Positions 51,971-64,000 of a stretch of 64,000 bases of DNA are shown in pieces; positions within the stretch are counted from its first letter, which is position 1; each line of letters starts with the position of its first letter. Under the pieces are notes generated by a model. That model searched no databases. It was not told the origin of the DNA and saw nothing but the letters and a program-made list of their open reading frames with translations. This DNA is from Paraspadella gotoi. Taxonomy: Eukaryota > Chaetognatha. The stretch spans positions 20,709,476 through 20,773,475 of the forward strand of contig CM119267.1 of the NCBI GenBank assembly GCA_051294375.1, in the 5' to 3' direction. The position numbers were made by a program, and so were the translations under genes.

Positions 51971-53723
51971 TTGGACGAGGGGGGGGGGGTGTTGGTGGAG
52001 GACAACGTGGTTGTGAGGAGGAAATAAGGATAGATGTCTATAAATGTTTGCAATTTTTTTTTTTTTAGTTTAAAACTGAGAAAGAAGGTAAAAATGTTTT
52101 GACGAAAGTAGGAAGGTCGTTGACGAAAGACTTGCGAGGAAGATCGAAAGGCCGTCACGCGATCCGTCGACGATCCTCTTCCGCGTCCTCGTCGAAGAGA
52201 GATGATGTCATTGATGAAGGGAAGGAGAAAAACTCATTTTGAGAGGAGAATCCGGGACTCCCCAAGATTGTTTCCTGAATTGACAAGTTCGAAACTTTTT
52301 TTTTTCTGATCTTATCTCTCAAAATCAAACTTTTTTTTTTTTACGGTCGGGCACGGGGCTGCCAACTTCCAAAAGAAGATTAATGGTCGGTCAGTATTTC
52401 TGTCGACAAATCGTTTATACTATTACAATTATTATCTGACTGCAACGAGTTCAAGCGGCATATGTTCTAACCGAACATAGTGAACTGGCATAACCTTGCT
52501 TGGCGTTAACGCTATGAATTGAAAGATCTTTAAGAATTACGAATGGACGATTATTCAAAAAAAAAAAAAAAAAAAAAAAAAATTGAAAGAAGAAGAAGAT
52601 AGAACCTCGTTTAAGTCTCTCGAGTTTTTTGTACTTTTTATAATCTCGATCAGAAAGGAACAGTTTCAGCGATCATCTTACGCTGGCAGATCAGGGGTCA
52701 AGAGGGTCGAGGGTCATCTGAAAGATTCAATAGCTAATTGTCGACGTAAGGTGAACGTTTTTATTAACTACTAATGGATTTTAGTAACAGTAGTTGTAGT
52801 TCCGCCAATTCTAAAAAAAAAAAAAACCTTTTCAAACGTTTTTCCCCATTCCATCTATTCCAACCAGTTTCCTCTCTTAGTTCTTGTTATTATACTTCCT
52901 TATTCTTATTATTCTCTCTTCTTCTTCTTCTCTTCCTCCTCCTCCTCCTCCTCCTCCTCCCTTTCTTTCTCTTCATTATGAATTCTTTCGAGAAACAGTT
53001 ACTCTGCCGAAAAAAAAATGAAGATAAAGTGGATTTGGGGTCGAAGCCCCGCGAGTGAGGAAACGGCGCAGCGGAAAGTAGGTGAAGTCTTTGGTAAGGT
53101 GTATGTGTGTGTTTGTGAGCTGGGGGGAAAGGAAAGGGAAATGAAAGGGTGAGTTAAGAGGGCAAGGTTGGAAAAGGTAAGGAAGGACGAGGAAGTGGGA
53201 AAAAAAATGAAAAGGCATCCGAGGAGGGTTAGCGCGAAACCTAATAAAAACCCGACGTTGAGATGGAAAATTTCTGAGAAGGCGTCGGGAAAAATTAGGG
53301 CAGGGCGGGGAACTCCTTTTCTGGGAAATTCTTGATTATAAAATGGGGGAATATGTAAGTATATATCTAAGGTAAAATTCATATTTTTATCTTTTTTTGG
53401 TTGTCGGTTGTTTTTTTTTTTAATACACAATAAGTTTTTATATAGACTTTACGTATTTATTTAATTTCATATTTTGTCTCCAGTCTAGACTATTATGCCT
53501 ACATGAATGACACCGAACTTTGACCTCGAGGTCAGCGTCTTTGGGTCGATAACAACGATGACAACGATGATGACAATGTCAATGATCGTAATGTTGAAGA
53601 TAGTATTGGCGATATTCGATGACGACTTTTCGGAAAAAAATGAGATCAATAAAAGAAGAAATCAAAGTGGAAAGGAGATTTACGGAGAACCAATACTAGG
53701 AGGAGGGAAAGTTAGAGAGAGAG

Positions 53724-53727
<4 letters not shown>

Positions 53728-53801
<74 letters not shown>

Positions 53802-53814
53802 GAGAGAGAGAGAA

Positions 53815-53856
<42 letters not shown>

Positions 53857-53874
53857 AGAGAGAGGAGAGAGAGA

Positions 53875-53908
<34 letters not shown>
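53728..53908. repeat. (GA)n microsatellite block
   Basis: GA units with AAG interruptions over about 180 bp. Confidence 0.95.
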
Positions 53909-53911
<3 letters not shown>

Positions 53912-54023
53912 ATTCTCGTTATTCCCGTGCTCGATGCAAATTTTACGGCCACATAAACTAAGAGGAAAAAGAAAAAAAAATCTCGGGTTGTTTGGTCGTC
54001 GGTGAAAGACGATGACGGCCGAG

Positions 54024-54250
54024 AAAATGAAGCAAAGAATAAAATGAAAAAAAGAATAAATAAGTTTAAATGATGTAAATATACTGAAAAAAAACTTTAA
54101 ATATGATTCCAGTGTCGAGATTTTGCTCTTTTAATTGAAAATTAAATGTCATTCAAAAGAAAAATACAAAAATGACTAAATAAAAATGAAGCAAAGAATA
54201 AAATGAAAAAAATAAGTAAAAAGGTTTGAATGAGGTAAAGATAATAAAGA
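54024..54250. repeat. Local direct repeat, offset about 159 bp
   Basis: AAAATGAAGCAAAGAATAAA at 54024 recurs at 54183, followed in both by ATGAAAAAAA, a TAAGT stretch, and TTTAAATGATGTAAAT or TTTGAATGAGGTAAAG. No function apparent. Confidence 0.75.
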
Positions 54251-55194
54251 AAAAATATGTTACAATCTGAAATGAAAATTGATATTAATATCATTTATAA
54301 GGAACAAAGAGAAATGAAATCAAAATGAAACTAAAATAAAAGGTTTAACTGCTGAAAAATAAAAAAATTGCACGACGTAAAAAAAAAAGAGTTAAATAAA
54401 AATGAAAAAACATTAACGTCTAAAAACTCGTAAAACATTAATGATAAAAAGAACCGTTTTTATCGTCAGGGTAAAAATACAGGAACGCGGCTCTGATTCG
54501 CTGCTGCGGCTTTTTTTAAAATTTTATTTGTTGCGCGCGAGAAGTTTTTTATGTTTTTTTTTTCATTCAGGACGCAATGAACGCGTACCTCATATATGAT
54601 TTTTTTCCTTCTGTTTAGCCGTGATTTTAAAATGTGTACTAAAATAAGGAATTTATTTTCACCGGCGTTCTTACTAACGAGCGGCTGCGAAAAAATTACT
54701 TTACCTGATTTGGTGCCGTCGAAAATTGTTAATCAATTATTGTTAACAAAGTCGATTTTTTTTTCATTAACGGATGTAGCTATACCTTTTTTGAAAGCTG
54801 TTACTGCTCCTCATTAAGATTATGTTTTTCTTATTGTTGCTCGTAATTATTAGTACAAATATACTAACATTCTACAATAATGTCGATGACTTACCTGTAG
54901 ATGTCAAAATTTCCGATGGCATTAAAGGGAAAGAAAAAAATCAGGGAAATGAGGGTAATTTATTAAGGAGCAGGAAAATGCATAGATGAAAAAATATCAA
55001 TGATATTACATTTCAAACACATTATTTATTTTCTTAACTTCTCTCTATGCTTTTTAAAATGTTGAAATCTTTGACATTAAAAAAAATTTTCACTCAGATG
55101 AGGTTTTTGACTTTAACGCCATTTAAAGTTAGTTGGCTCTCAATTTCTATGGAAAATGTTAGAAGCAAATCGTTTGAAGTTTAATCAGTAGGAG

Positions 55195-55246
<52 letters not shown>

Positions 55247-55497
55247 AAACAGAAAATGACTAAATGCCTTTTTTTCAATTTTTGCTTAAATTCATTAACT
55301 CCAAATAAACATGAAAAAAATTGGTGGGGATGATAATGAAATTTCCTTTTTCGCTTCCAAAGCAGTTGATCCTTTCAGAACGAGCTTTTAGAAAACACGG
55401 CTCACACAAACAATGCACATTAAGGAAGAAGAGCTTTTGATTCCTTCATTAATGGCAAACGCGGCATCTCTCTCTCTCTCTCTCTCTCTCTTCTCGT

Positions 55498-55533
<36 letters not shown>

Positions 55534-55740
55534 CTCTTCTCTCCCTTCTGCGGTGTTTTGACCAGAATCTCAGCTCAGGTGCTAAGTTTTTTTTTATAAT
55601 TTTGTTTTTGCTTAAGCTTAATTTTTTTTCGCCATATTTTGTTTGTTTTTGTTTTTTGTTCAAGCCTCTTTTTTTTAAAGCGCTTTGTTATGTTTAATGA
55701 GGTTTTCCTCCGGGAGAGGAACTGAGAAAGAGAAAGAGAA

Positions 55741-55801
<61 letters not shown>

Positions 55802-55985
55802 GAGAGTGAGAGAAAGAAAAAAAAGGGAGACTCTCGTGAGAGAAGAAAGGACCCTTTAAATATAGTAACTTATGAGCAATATTGATAAAAATTAATGAAG
55901 TTAAACAGCAAATAAAAGCATCAAGAAGCTATACATCTAAAAATAACAAATCGCATTCAAGAGAAAATAGACTCAGCTAATCCAC

Positions 55986-56021
<36 letters not shown>

Positions 56022-56486
56022 TCTCTCTCTCTCTCTCTCGACAGTAAATTAATAATCACCCAAAATGTCACACAAAAGAAAAAAAAAAGCGGAAGGGAAT
56101 AATAAATGGAGGCGGCGGGTTTTTCTGGTCTCCGCCATCGCAGCCGCGGGCGTCACGGGCCAAAAGACCCCAAGAGGGGCGGGGCGTGAAAAACGCCGGG
56201 CTGGTTTGGTCGCTTGGTTTGGTTGGTTTGGATGTGATTGGTAGTTTATAATAAGCGGAAGTAACGTTTGTTTTAAAAAATTTGACTTGAAAATCTGGCT
56301 GCGCGGCAAAGAGCGAAAGTTGTTTACTGCCGAATCCAAATCTGAATTAATTTGATTTTTTTTTCTCAACGTACGTATATAAGGGTTGCAAAATTTAAAA
56401 AAAAAAATCATTTCTTCATTTTTCGCTATATAATGATTTAGATTCAAACCGATTTAGAATGTTATGACGACAAAATTCGTAATGAT

Positions 56487-56540
56487 AAAAGTGTAATGAC
56501 TGTAATGACAAAACTGTAATGACTGTAATGACAAAACTGC
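56487..56540. repeat. Short tandem repeat, 24-bp unit
   Basis: TGTAATGACTGTAATGACAA followed by AACTG occurs twice in tandem, and each unit is itself built from TGTAATGAC. A related TGATAAAAGTG precedes it. Confidence 0.8.
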
Positions 56541-57239
56541 TTCGTTTAGGTGTTACAGTTATGATTTAATTTAGTACTGAATTATTTATGATATAAAAAC
56601 AGTAGCTTAAGTGAGAAGCGGAAGACTTTGTATTGTGAGAAGCGTAGAAGAATAAAAAGAGGATGATGGGGTCTCACTTGGTCAATGGTCAATTGGTCAT
56701 TCTTGCTCTTTGAAATAGGTCGTTGTGCTCTTGGCCACCAAAATCCATTTCCGCTTATTGTCTTTTTTGCAGATTGTGTTTATGAGGGCCAGTGTATCGG
56801 CCTGTTTATCCGTTGGTTTTTGTTTGTTTTCGTACAATAGAGTAAGAAAAAAAATTATGACAGAATCATTCATTTGTATTTAGCATTTAATCTTCAAAAT
56901 TAACCATAAATTCAACTCAATCTTTTTGCTAATTAAATTCTCCCTCAACATTAAAACTTAGTCATTCAACCGCAGAACTCGGCGATCACCATCTTTAGCC
57001 CAAGTTAATAAAACTTCATCCCTTTTCACTCGAATTCGCTCAACTTCTCACGAATTCACGGAATCACAGATTCAGAGAAATCCCCATCTGGTTTTCTTCT
57101 CGATTCAATCGAGCGTCACAAAAATCTTCCCTTCGACTCCATTTCACTTTTTTTTTTGCAAAATCTCGGCGCGGATATTTTTAACTTTCTCGGTGCAGAC
57201 AATGGGACGAATTTCCATCTCTAACGAAACGGCGCTCTT

Positions 57240-57645
57240 TTTAGAAACGACGCGGCGCCTGATTATCAATAAGTTTCAATCAACATAGTAATCAATACGG
57301 AAAAGCCGCCATTTTGGAATCCGTCGATGGCATCGTACGAACAGGAGGCGAAATCGGTGCCATCTCCAAATGGAAAAGGCTCGAACCAAAAGAGGAATAC
57401 GACGAAAACCGGCGCCATCGCCTAAACTCCTCGTCGCTTCGTCGCGCGCGCCGTTTTTCCGGTCGATTTTCTCGGCGACCACTTCATTTCCTGACCGGAA
57501 TCGTCGTCGTCGTTTTCGTCGTCGTCGTCGTCGTCGTCGGAAACCCGTAACGGTCGTCAGCGGAATCTGGTCGTAAAACGTTCCGGCGGCGATCGAAGCT
57601 TTAAACGTCCCCGCCGATTGGCCTCGGTCCCCCGGATGCAATAAA
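57240..57645. other. GC-richer island with conflicting open frames
   Basis: On the minus strand HPGDRGQSAGTFKASIAAGT and, in another frame, MAPVFVVFLFWFEPFPFGDG both look protein-like but are not in phase; a (GTC)n repeat separates them. On the plus strand a short frame starts MASYEQEAKSVPSPNGKGSN. This may be a gene start or CpG-rich promoter, but no single consistent model emerges. Confidence 0.25.
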
Positions 57646-58203
57646 GAACGGCGGGAAAACTACGTTGTACTTTTCCGTATGTAATAAGGATTATAAAGCT
57701 GCGACGAATATCCTCGGGCTGAATGTAATTGGAACGAGTTATTAATGTTTTAATAATTTATTTTATAGTGTAGTGACCGTTTGCGAGAGGTTAGACTGGA
57801 CGCTTGCAGTTATTTTTAGCTCAAGCTTTAAAAAAAAAGGATTTTTATCTAATCAATATGTACGCTTTCCCTGGAGAATACTAATAAATTACTATCAAAA
57901 CGGAAAAAAAAAATATACCTTCCTGGACAGTGGCCAATGCCATGTCATGACATGCCAAGGTAAATAAGAAAACCTAATTTAATATAAAACGTTTTGAAGA
58001 ACAACATATCGTTTCAGAAATTATCAACGTCCGCGCAAGTTTTTCTTTTCCGACTAGAATTCCAGTACATGACCTCCGTCAGAATACCAGACAACCCCGT
58101 ATGTAATTGAGAAAAACGGGGGCCGCTTTGGCCCCAAAAGAAAAAAAAGAAAAGAAAAAAAGAAAAGAAAAAAAGAAAAGCTTCTCTCCGCTTTCCAGTT
58201 TCC

Positions 58204-58205
<2 letters not shown>

Positions 58206-58268
<63 letters not shown>

Positions 58269-58272
58269 AGAG

Positions 58273-58300
<28 letters not shown>
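58206..58300. repeat. (GA)n microsatellite
   Basis: GA run preceded by an (AAAAG)n stretch from about 58138. Confidence 0.95.
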
Positions 58301-58303
<3 letters not shown>

Positions 58304-58576
58304 CTTTCCGGGACTGACCCTCCAAGAAGGAGGATGACCTCAGGGTGACCTTTGATGACCTCTGAGGTCAGGCCATTTGCCGCCTTTGATTCGTCGCTCA
58401 ATCCCTCCTTTTCTTTTCGCGGTTGAGGTGAGGAACAGAAGCGCGCGATGGGTGAGGAAAGTGTGGGGGGGGTAGGGGGGGTAGGGGAGCTAAGACGAAG
58501 AGGATTTAAAGTTTGTATGTATATATATTCAAAGAGTTTAAAACTATTGTTCCTTTTCATTTTTTAATCACGGTGT

Positions 58577-58687
58577 TTAAGCTGCCTCGGCTTAATAGTT
58601 ATCGAAGACAGTCTTCGATAATGTAAATGTTTATTTACATTAAAAATATAAGCGAAGAGGAATTATAAACAGTTCAGTTGTTTATAA
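58577..58687. repeat. Cluster of four consecutive hairpins
   Basis: Inverted repeats follow one another: TTAAGC/GCTTAA (58577-58595); TTATCGAAGAC/GTCTTCGATAA with a one-base centre (58599-58621); TAATGTAAAT/ATTTACATTA with a four-base loop (58619-58642); TTATAAAC/GTTTATAA (58663-58687). The arms are perfect. Could be a decayed inverted-repeat element or a structured regulatory segment; no gene lies adjacent. Confidence 0.7.
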
Positions 58688-59221
58688 ACGAACAACGTGT
58701 AAAACGAAATATTAAAAACTAAAAACCTATCGTGAAAACGTTCAACGTCGTTATCTTATCTTATCTTATTTCCAAGGCAAACAATACAGATAGCCTCGGC
58801 CAACCCTTTTCTTCTTCTTCTAATTAATCGTCGACGCGACTCTCGATCGCGAAATAGGGAAACTTGAGACCAAGATATCGAATTCTTGGTCGTCGGACGT
58901 GGAGCCGTTCTGTCCCTACGGCGACACTCGCGTTGCACACCATGCAAAGATTCGATTGGGATGAATAAAAAAAAAGATTAATCAACTTAAAAAAAAAAAA
59001 AAAAAATTAAGATACTATATTCTTCGTCGAGAAGAAATAATCATTCTTTACAGCTATAACAATAATAATAACGATGATATTAACAATAACGTCACGACTC
59101 CGTATAGAATCTCGCCGTCGAAAAATGAGAAAAGACATAAAAGAAAACATTAATCTCGAAATACGAAACAAACAAAAAAAATTTCATTTCGCGAAATTCA
59201 GAACCCGTATGTTCTAAGACT

Positions 59222-59338
59222 CGGATGTAATTCTCTGCGAAGATTGGGAGACCCGGATGTAATTCTTTGCTAAAGTCATTATATCCGGATGTAATTCTCT
59301 GCGATTGTTTGGAAGCCCGGATGTAACTATTATTAAAC
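59222..59338. repeat. Tandem repeat, about 32-bp unit, four copies
   Basis: CGGATGTAATTCTCTGCGA, CCGGATGTAATTCTTTGCTA, CCGGATGTAATTCTCTGCGA and CCGGATGTAACTATTATTAA start at about 59223, 59253, 59287 and 59319. The second halves of the units vary. Confidence 0.8.
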
Positions 59339-59365
59339 CTGGCAAGGTTGCTGTAATTTCAAAGA

Positions 59366-59400
<35 letters not shown>

Positions 59401-61035
59401 CCCCCCTTCCACGTCTCGCCCTTTCTCTCCGTCTCTCTTGTTCTCTTATTGAAATTTAATTTGCCGAGTCCACAGAAATTTAAAAAAAAAAACAAAAAAA
59501 AAACAAAGCCAGTCCGTCCGTCCCCTTGAGAGTCTCTCAGGGCGGAATCAGGAGACAAATTACGAATATATAAAGCGAGAAAAACAAAAAAAAAAAGACA
59601 AGTACGACCTACAACGGAAGTATATTTTGTATTTGTATTTGTTTCCCCTTCTCGTTGGCTGACTTTGGACACAGAAATCAATTTCATTCGGCGACGGGGA
59701 ACGAAGTTTCAATGTTTGTTTAATATAATTATAATATAATATATAATTCGAGAAAATAATGAGTTTAAATTCAACTCAACTCAACTTTCCCTCCCGCGAC
59801 GTTCGAAATATAAAAATGACCAAGATACTAAATTTCTCCCGTTTTCCCCACCTTTTCTGGGCGACTGAATCGGCTTTGAAACTTCTACAAATAATTCTGG
59901 CCGGCCTCCATCGCGATATCATAGGCCGGTGACAAGCGGACGTCGAACTTTTCTTTCCCGTTTCCGCGCGGACATCATAAAAAGAAAAGAAGCAAATAAA
60001 AGAAACGCGGACTTGTAGAATTCAAAAGAGAGAATGAGAATCGCGTAACTTTTGTCCCCAAAAAAAAAGTCGAACTAAAATAAAATAACGAGTAAAACAC
60101 TAATGACGTTGGGAGATTGTTCACTCTCACGCCAGCGGAGACGATCTTAAAAACGTCGCCCGCTCGAATCGCTTAACCTAGTCATCTTGAAGAATAAGAA
60201 TTTTATAGTTTTTATTCTCAAAAAATATCCATATGAATCCCGTAAACCGCTATTTTCGAAGCAGGAACGACGTTATTTAATGAGTCGAAAACCAGGACTA
60301 AAAATTCGTCTCTTCTCTCTCAAGATTTAGATAAAAAAATCATTTAAAATAAGACGAGTGAAAATTGGCTGAGCGGGACACAGATAGTTTAATTAAGCGA
60401 AAGAGGAAGATAGATAAAGGGAAAATTATAGGCAGGCAAGGCGTACTATTTTCTTTAAACGTCGCGGGCAATAACGATAAAGATTTTTAGAGTTGTGTTT
60501 AAGTCAATAGCCAAGAGAAATAAGACTTTATCTGAGATGCAACAACCATTGACTATTGCACGCCTTTTCTTTCTGTTGTTCAATTTTTGCTCCATCGTAA
60601 GGACTTGAACTCTCTAAACCTGACAAATATTGTCACACATTCAGTGTCACTATCACACGTCGTCTTTTCACTCACCGCTCTATCCCTGTCACTGCGGCTC
60701 CTTAATCACACCCTATGCTAACTTGGCCGACCGTCAGGAGAAATTACGGACCGGAAATGAGCAAAGAGAGAGAGAGAGAGAGACTCACCGGGGGGACATA
60801 ATGGGCGACGGTGGAGGCGGGGGGGCGTTGCCTGGAAAGGCCTCTCGGAATGCTTAGTGGGACGAGCGAAGCAATTGGGTTAAATGGGAATCGAATCAAA
60901 AGGAAAGAAGATTCAAGGTGAGATAATTTGGAGGCGAAAAAGTGTTGATTAATGTTGGAAAATGTTTATTAATGTGGATAGTTACATAATTATGAATTTG
61001 ACACTATATGAATTCGGAAAATTTTTATGAAGTAT

Positions 61036-61040
<5 letters not shown>

Positions 61041-61101
<61 letters not shown>
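61041..61101. repeat. (CT)n microsatellite
   Basis: Uninterrupted CT run of about 60 bp. Confidence 0.95.
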
Positions 61102-61105
<4 letters not shown>

Positions 61106-62082
61106 CTCTCGGGACCTATAATCGGGCGAAGACACTGCAGAAAAAAAAGATATTATCGACAAAAAGTAATTTTTAAAATGGGAAAAATAAGCAAAACAAA
61201 TAGAAAATGAAAATGGCATTCCTGGTTCCAGTAATAACGCTGTAGGAGCAGGAGCCGTTGTAACACATTGACGAAACTTTAAAAAAAGATTTTGTGAAAA
61301 CGACTACGACCGAGTTATACAAAGGTAGACGGAAAGATAGATTAAAACTTAGATAGACAAATATATTTCAGATAGATAAATGGATATATAGATACACGGA
61401 TGGATAAAATATATAAATTCATGCAGAGTAAGATAGATTATTTAATCAATCCTAAAAAAAATAATTTAAATTTAACTGATCAAATAAGTCAAATATAAAT
61501 ATAAACGAAAAAATAAATACAAATAAATATAAATATATCGTGAAGACTCTTCCGTGTTTAAAAATAGGAAAATGGATAAAGACGAAAAACCAATAAGGCG
61601 AATAAATATTTTCTTTTATTCTTTTCAGAAAGAAAAAAAAAAGAAAGACGTTGGTGAAAATGGTGCATAGAAAAAAAAAGGAAAGAAAGGCGAGATCAGA
61701 GAAAGAGAGAGAGAGAGAGAGACAGAGAGAGAGAGAGAGTAAAGAGAAGCGAACAGAAGCGGAAGTCAGGGAGGAAGAGGGAATATGGAGTTATATCCGA
61801 TATCCTTAAAGGAAATTAGACTTGGTGAAGAAAGTTTTCTCGTTTTCGTCGTCGTCGTCGTCGTCGTCGTGTCATGGCCCGAAACTGAAACGATCTTTCT
61901 TCTCTCTTTATTCATCTCATTTAGTGAGCTTGGGATTAATAAGTCGAATTTTTGGAATCAGTAAGGAGTAAAGTGCCAAATGTTCTGTTTGTACAATTGA
62001 AACATTCTTTGAAAAATTATACCACTTCATTGATAGGAAAGCCAGGTCCTCTGGGAGTAAATAATCGAGACCGTAAGGGTCT

Positions 62083-62205
62083 TGATTGAGAGCTAGGTCA
62101 TTATCTAAGAGTGTAAGAGTGATGAAGGCCTTAAGGCTTAAACCACCATAGCCTCACCAGTTTATTAAATGAATGGATACTTTTATATTGGTTTTACCAA
62201 TTTCA
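62083..62205. mobile_element. Fragment of the 51110-type MITE-like element
   Basis: Contains TCTTGATTGAGAGCT, then AAGAGTGATGAAGGCCTTAA, AAACCACCATAGCC, TTATTAAATGAATGGATAC and TATTGGTTTTACCAATTTCA, i.e. the loop and right arm of the element at 51110-51387 in the same order with small deletions. Confidence 0.6.
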
Positions 62206-62337
62206 AAATCTTAATTCTATCTTCTTTTTAATCTGTCATAACCGATTGCTCGTGGTCAACTTTGGACAGTATCTTGGCATTTTTAACCCCTAAGCTTCAT
62301 CACCACCATCATCCTCTTTAACCCCTCAACCCCGTCA

Positions 62338-62429
62338 CCCTCGATGGCGCCTTTACATCTCCACCTTCGCCGGCGCCATATTTCTCCTCAAAAGGCGCCT
62401 CGAATCCGGCGCTAATTGGACGGAAGGAT
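62338..62429 (+). CDS. Possible short exon with a membrane-helix-like segment
   Basis: A frame reads RWRLYISTFAGAIFLLKRRL then ESGANWTEG and stops at 62427-62429. It looks like the end of a membrane protein, but there is no clear acceptor just upstream and no partner. GGCGCC palindromes are common in this GC-richer island. Confidence 0.15.
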
Positions 62430-63129
62430 AGGCGCCGGCGCCGACGTTGAGTGGGCGATGACTGAATTTCGATATCTTTCTAAAAGTTAGGGGGGTGTTG
62501 GTATTAATCTCCGGAGCACTCTCGACAGGATAACTGTTCCAATTAATTCAAATTTTGTAGAAAAATTAGTCTTCATACATTCCAAAACTTAACATCAGTC
62601 GGAATAGTTTTTCAGTTGTTTTCTTTCCACGTTCTTTTTGGTCCCGGTTCTTGGCGCAATATCGCAGCTATCTATTATATAACTTATATTTATTTTATTA
62701 CTGAACTCAGTACATAACACTTTTACTCTCTCTTTCTGTCTTCATTGTCCACTGGACAAAGCCGAGAGGCCAGAGATTACTCCGGGGCCCCTAAGATAAA
62801 AATCAAAAAAGGCCAAAGCGAAATTTAACAACCAAATCTAAACAACAACAATCACACTTCGGACAATCAATTGCAGTCTGAGACCTAAGAATCGAAATTT
62901 CTGAAAGAAAAGAAATTCTGATCCAAAAAAGGAGATTCACCCTCTGAAACCTAAATCGAATTAGATTATTCCGAGAAGCGCTATACGTTGCTCTCTCTTT
63001 AATATTCTTTAATATCTTTTAATATCGGATCAAAGATGGCGGAATGGGAGTGAGAGAAAAAAAAAGTGTTAAAAAAATGATGGATAAAAAAGAAAAGAAA
63101 AATGGAGGAAGTTTCTCATCCTGGAGGTC

Positions 63130-63133
<4 letters not shown>

Positions 63134-63183
<50 letters not shown>
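63134..63183. repeat. (GA)n microsatellite
   Basis: Uninterrupted GA run; smaller ones at 55201-55239 and 55748-55798. Confidence 0.95.
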
Positions 63184-63187
<4 letters not shown>

Positions 63188-64000
63188 TCGAGCTTTTTAA
63201 AAGCTTTCCCCCTGGGACCTGTGGATATGTAGACAGGGGAAAGGGAAAGCGGAGAACGATGGAGAGCGTCGACGCTTTTAAAAAAAAAATTACGGACAGA
63301 CCGAAAGACTGACAGAGGGGGGCTCGGGCAATAGGAGAGGCGCTAAAAACCTAAACGTAGTGTCAAAATATAATGAGGTAAAAAAAAAAGGATGGATGAA
63401 TGTTATTAATTAGATTTTCGTTTGAAATAAAGATTGACACTTGAAACGAAATGTCAGATTTTTGGAGCGGATATAATAGGAGAGAAAAAGAAAGAGGGAA
63501 AAAGAAAGGAATACGAGATGAGAGGAAGGAAAGAATTGAAAAGAGATAAAGAAGAAGAGAAAATCCGAGGCATCGAAATGGATTTGCGGGGGAATATCTC
63601 GGGGAGGGAAAAAAGGAGGGGAAAAAAAATTAGAAAAGGCAGAACGAAATGATATCGAAACGATACGGTTTTTTTTTTAAAGATGAAATAAGCTAAAAAC
63701 GGGGCTCTCTTTTCCCAGAGCGCCCAATTTCGGTTTTTTTTTTCGTGCCTTTTTTAATCTTAACCATAATATTTAGCTTAAAAATCTAACCATAGTCCCT
63801 TACCATTCACCACTGGTGAATCTCACCACTCAACCACGTAACCGTTTACCTACTGTTGAGCGTTACAAACGCTAATTCTGTAATTATTTGTTATTGTTGT
63901 TATTGTTATATTTCCTTGGTTATGATTTTTACTTTATTTGTTTGCCATGGTTTTTGAACCATTACATGTAAATATTTGATCGCGAAAACGTCTTCTTATT

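Larger units (their letters stand above)
51971..57239. other. Intergenic region upstream of the Xkr gene
   Basis: Poly(A) at 52558-52582, a CTCCTC run at 52920-52965, GA/CT runs, AT-rich DNA with local repeats (54024-54250), and a GC-rich patch at 56105-56215 without a consistent frame. No gene recognised. Confidence 0.5.
59339..64000. other. Intergenic region with simple repeats
   Basis: AT-rich DNA with CT and GA runs, GATA-like units (61330-61430), a (TCG)n run at 61848-61870, the MITE fragment at 62083-62205, and a CTTTAATAT triple repeat near 62997-63026. No gene recognised apart from the weak candidate at 62338-62429. Confidence 0.5.

Overview
The window is eukaryotic genomic DNA, most likely from an invertebrate animal. 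The two genes I can recognise are animal membrane-protein families with spliced reading frames and GT/AG junctions. The rest is AT-rich, intergenic and extremely rich in (GA)n/(CT)n and (CTTT)n microsatellites. Nothing in the sequence fixes the phylum. There are 22 runs of N. Five of them are exactly 25 N long, and four of those border sequence that repeats nearby sequence in direct or inverted orientation.

Layout. 1-5.8 kb: low-complexity, gene-poor DNA with one weak candidate exon. 5.8-10.2 kb: a six-exon plus-strand gene for an aquaporin-like (MIP family) channel. The exons join to 361 codons including the stop, although gaps lie in four of its introns. 10.2-21.7 kb: microsatellites, a 0.2 kb repeated block seen twice about 970 bp apart, a degenerate telomere-like repeat tract, and weak exon candidates. 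21.7-28.3 kb: two direct copies of a block of about 3 kb separated by a 25-N gap. The second copy is longer, looks insertion-rich, and reads through places where the first has N. 28.3-39 kb: a second direct duplication (30.6-34.5 versus 36.5-38.8 kb) plus inverted repeats. 40-41.3 kb: an unidentified minus-strand exon squeezed between gaps, and a short tandem duplication. 42-45.7 kb: a third direct duplication in purine-rich DNA. 45.76-47.9 kb: a near-perfect large palindrome centred on a 25-N gap. 50.2-52.0 kb: a two-exon minus-strand XK-related (Xkr) membrane protein gene whose single intron carries a palindromic MITE-like element. 52-64 kb: intergenic DNA with simple repeats, a cluster of hairpins, short tandem repeats and small GC-richer islands.

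The two genes are unrelated and far apart, and nothing suggests they work together. The strongest biological observation is the aquaporin, whose first NPA box is gone (Val-Ser-Thr, one residue short) while the second is Asn-Pro-Ser with its arginine kept. The strongest structural observation is that several large duplications and the palindrome sit against gap marks and look like assembly or gap-filling artefacts; they should not be read as biology without checking raw reads. A short inverted-repeat element family (type copy 51110-51387) recurs in fragments across the window and looks like a genuine dispersed repeat. I found no convincing RNA gene, CRISPR array, autonomous transposon or virus.
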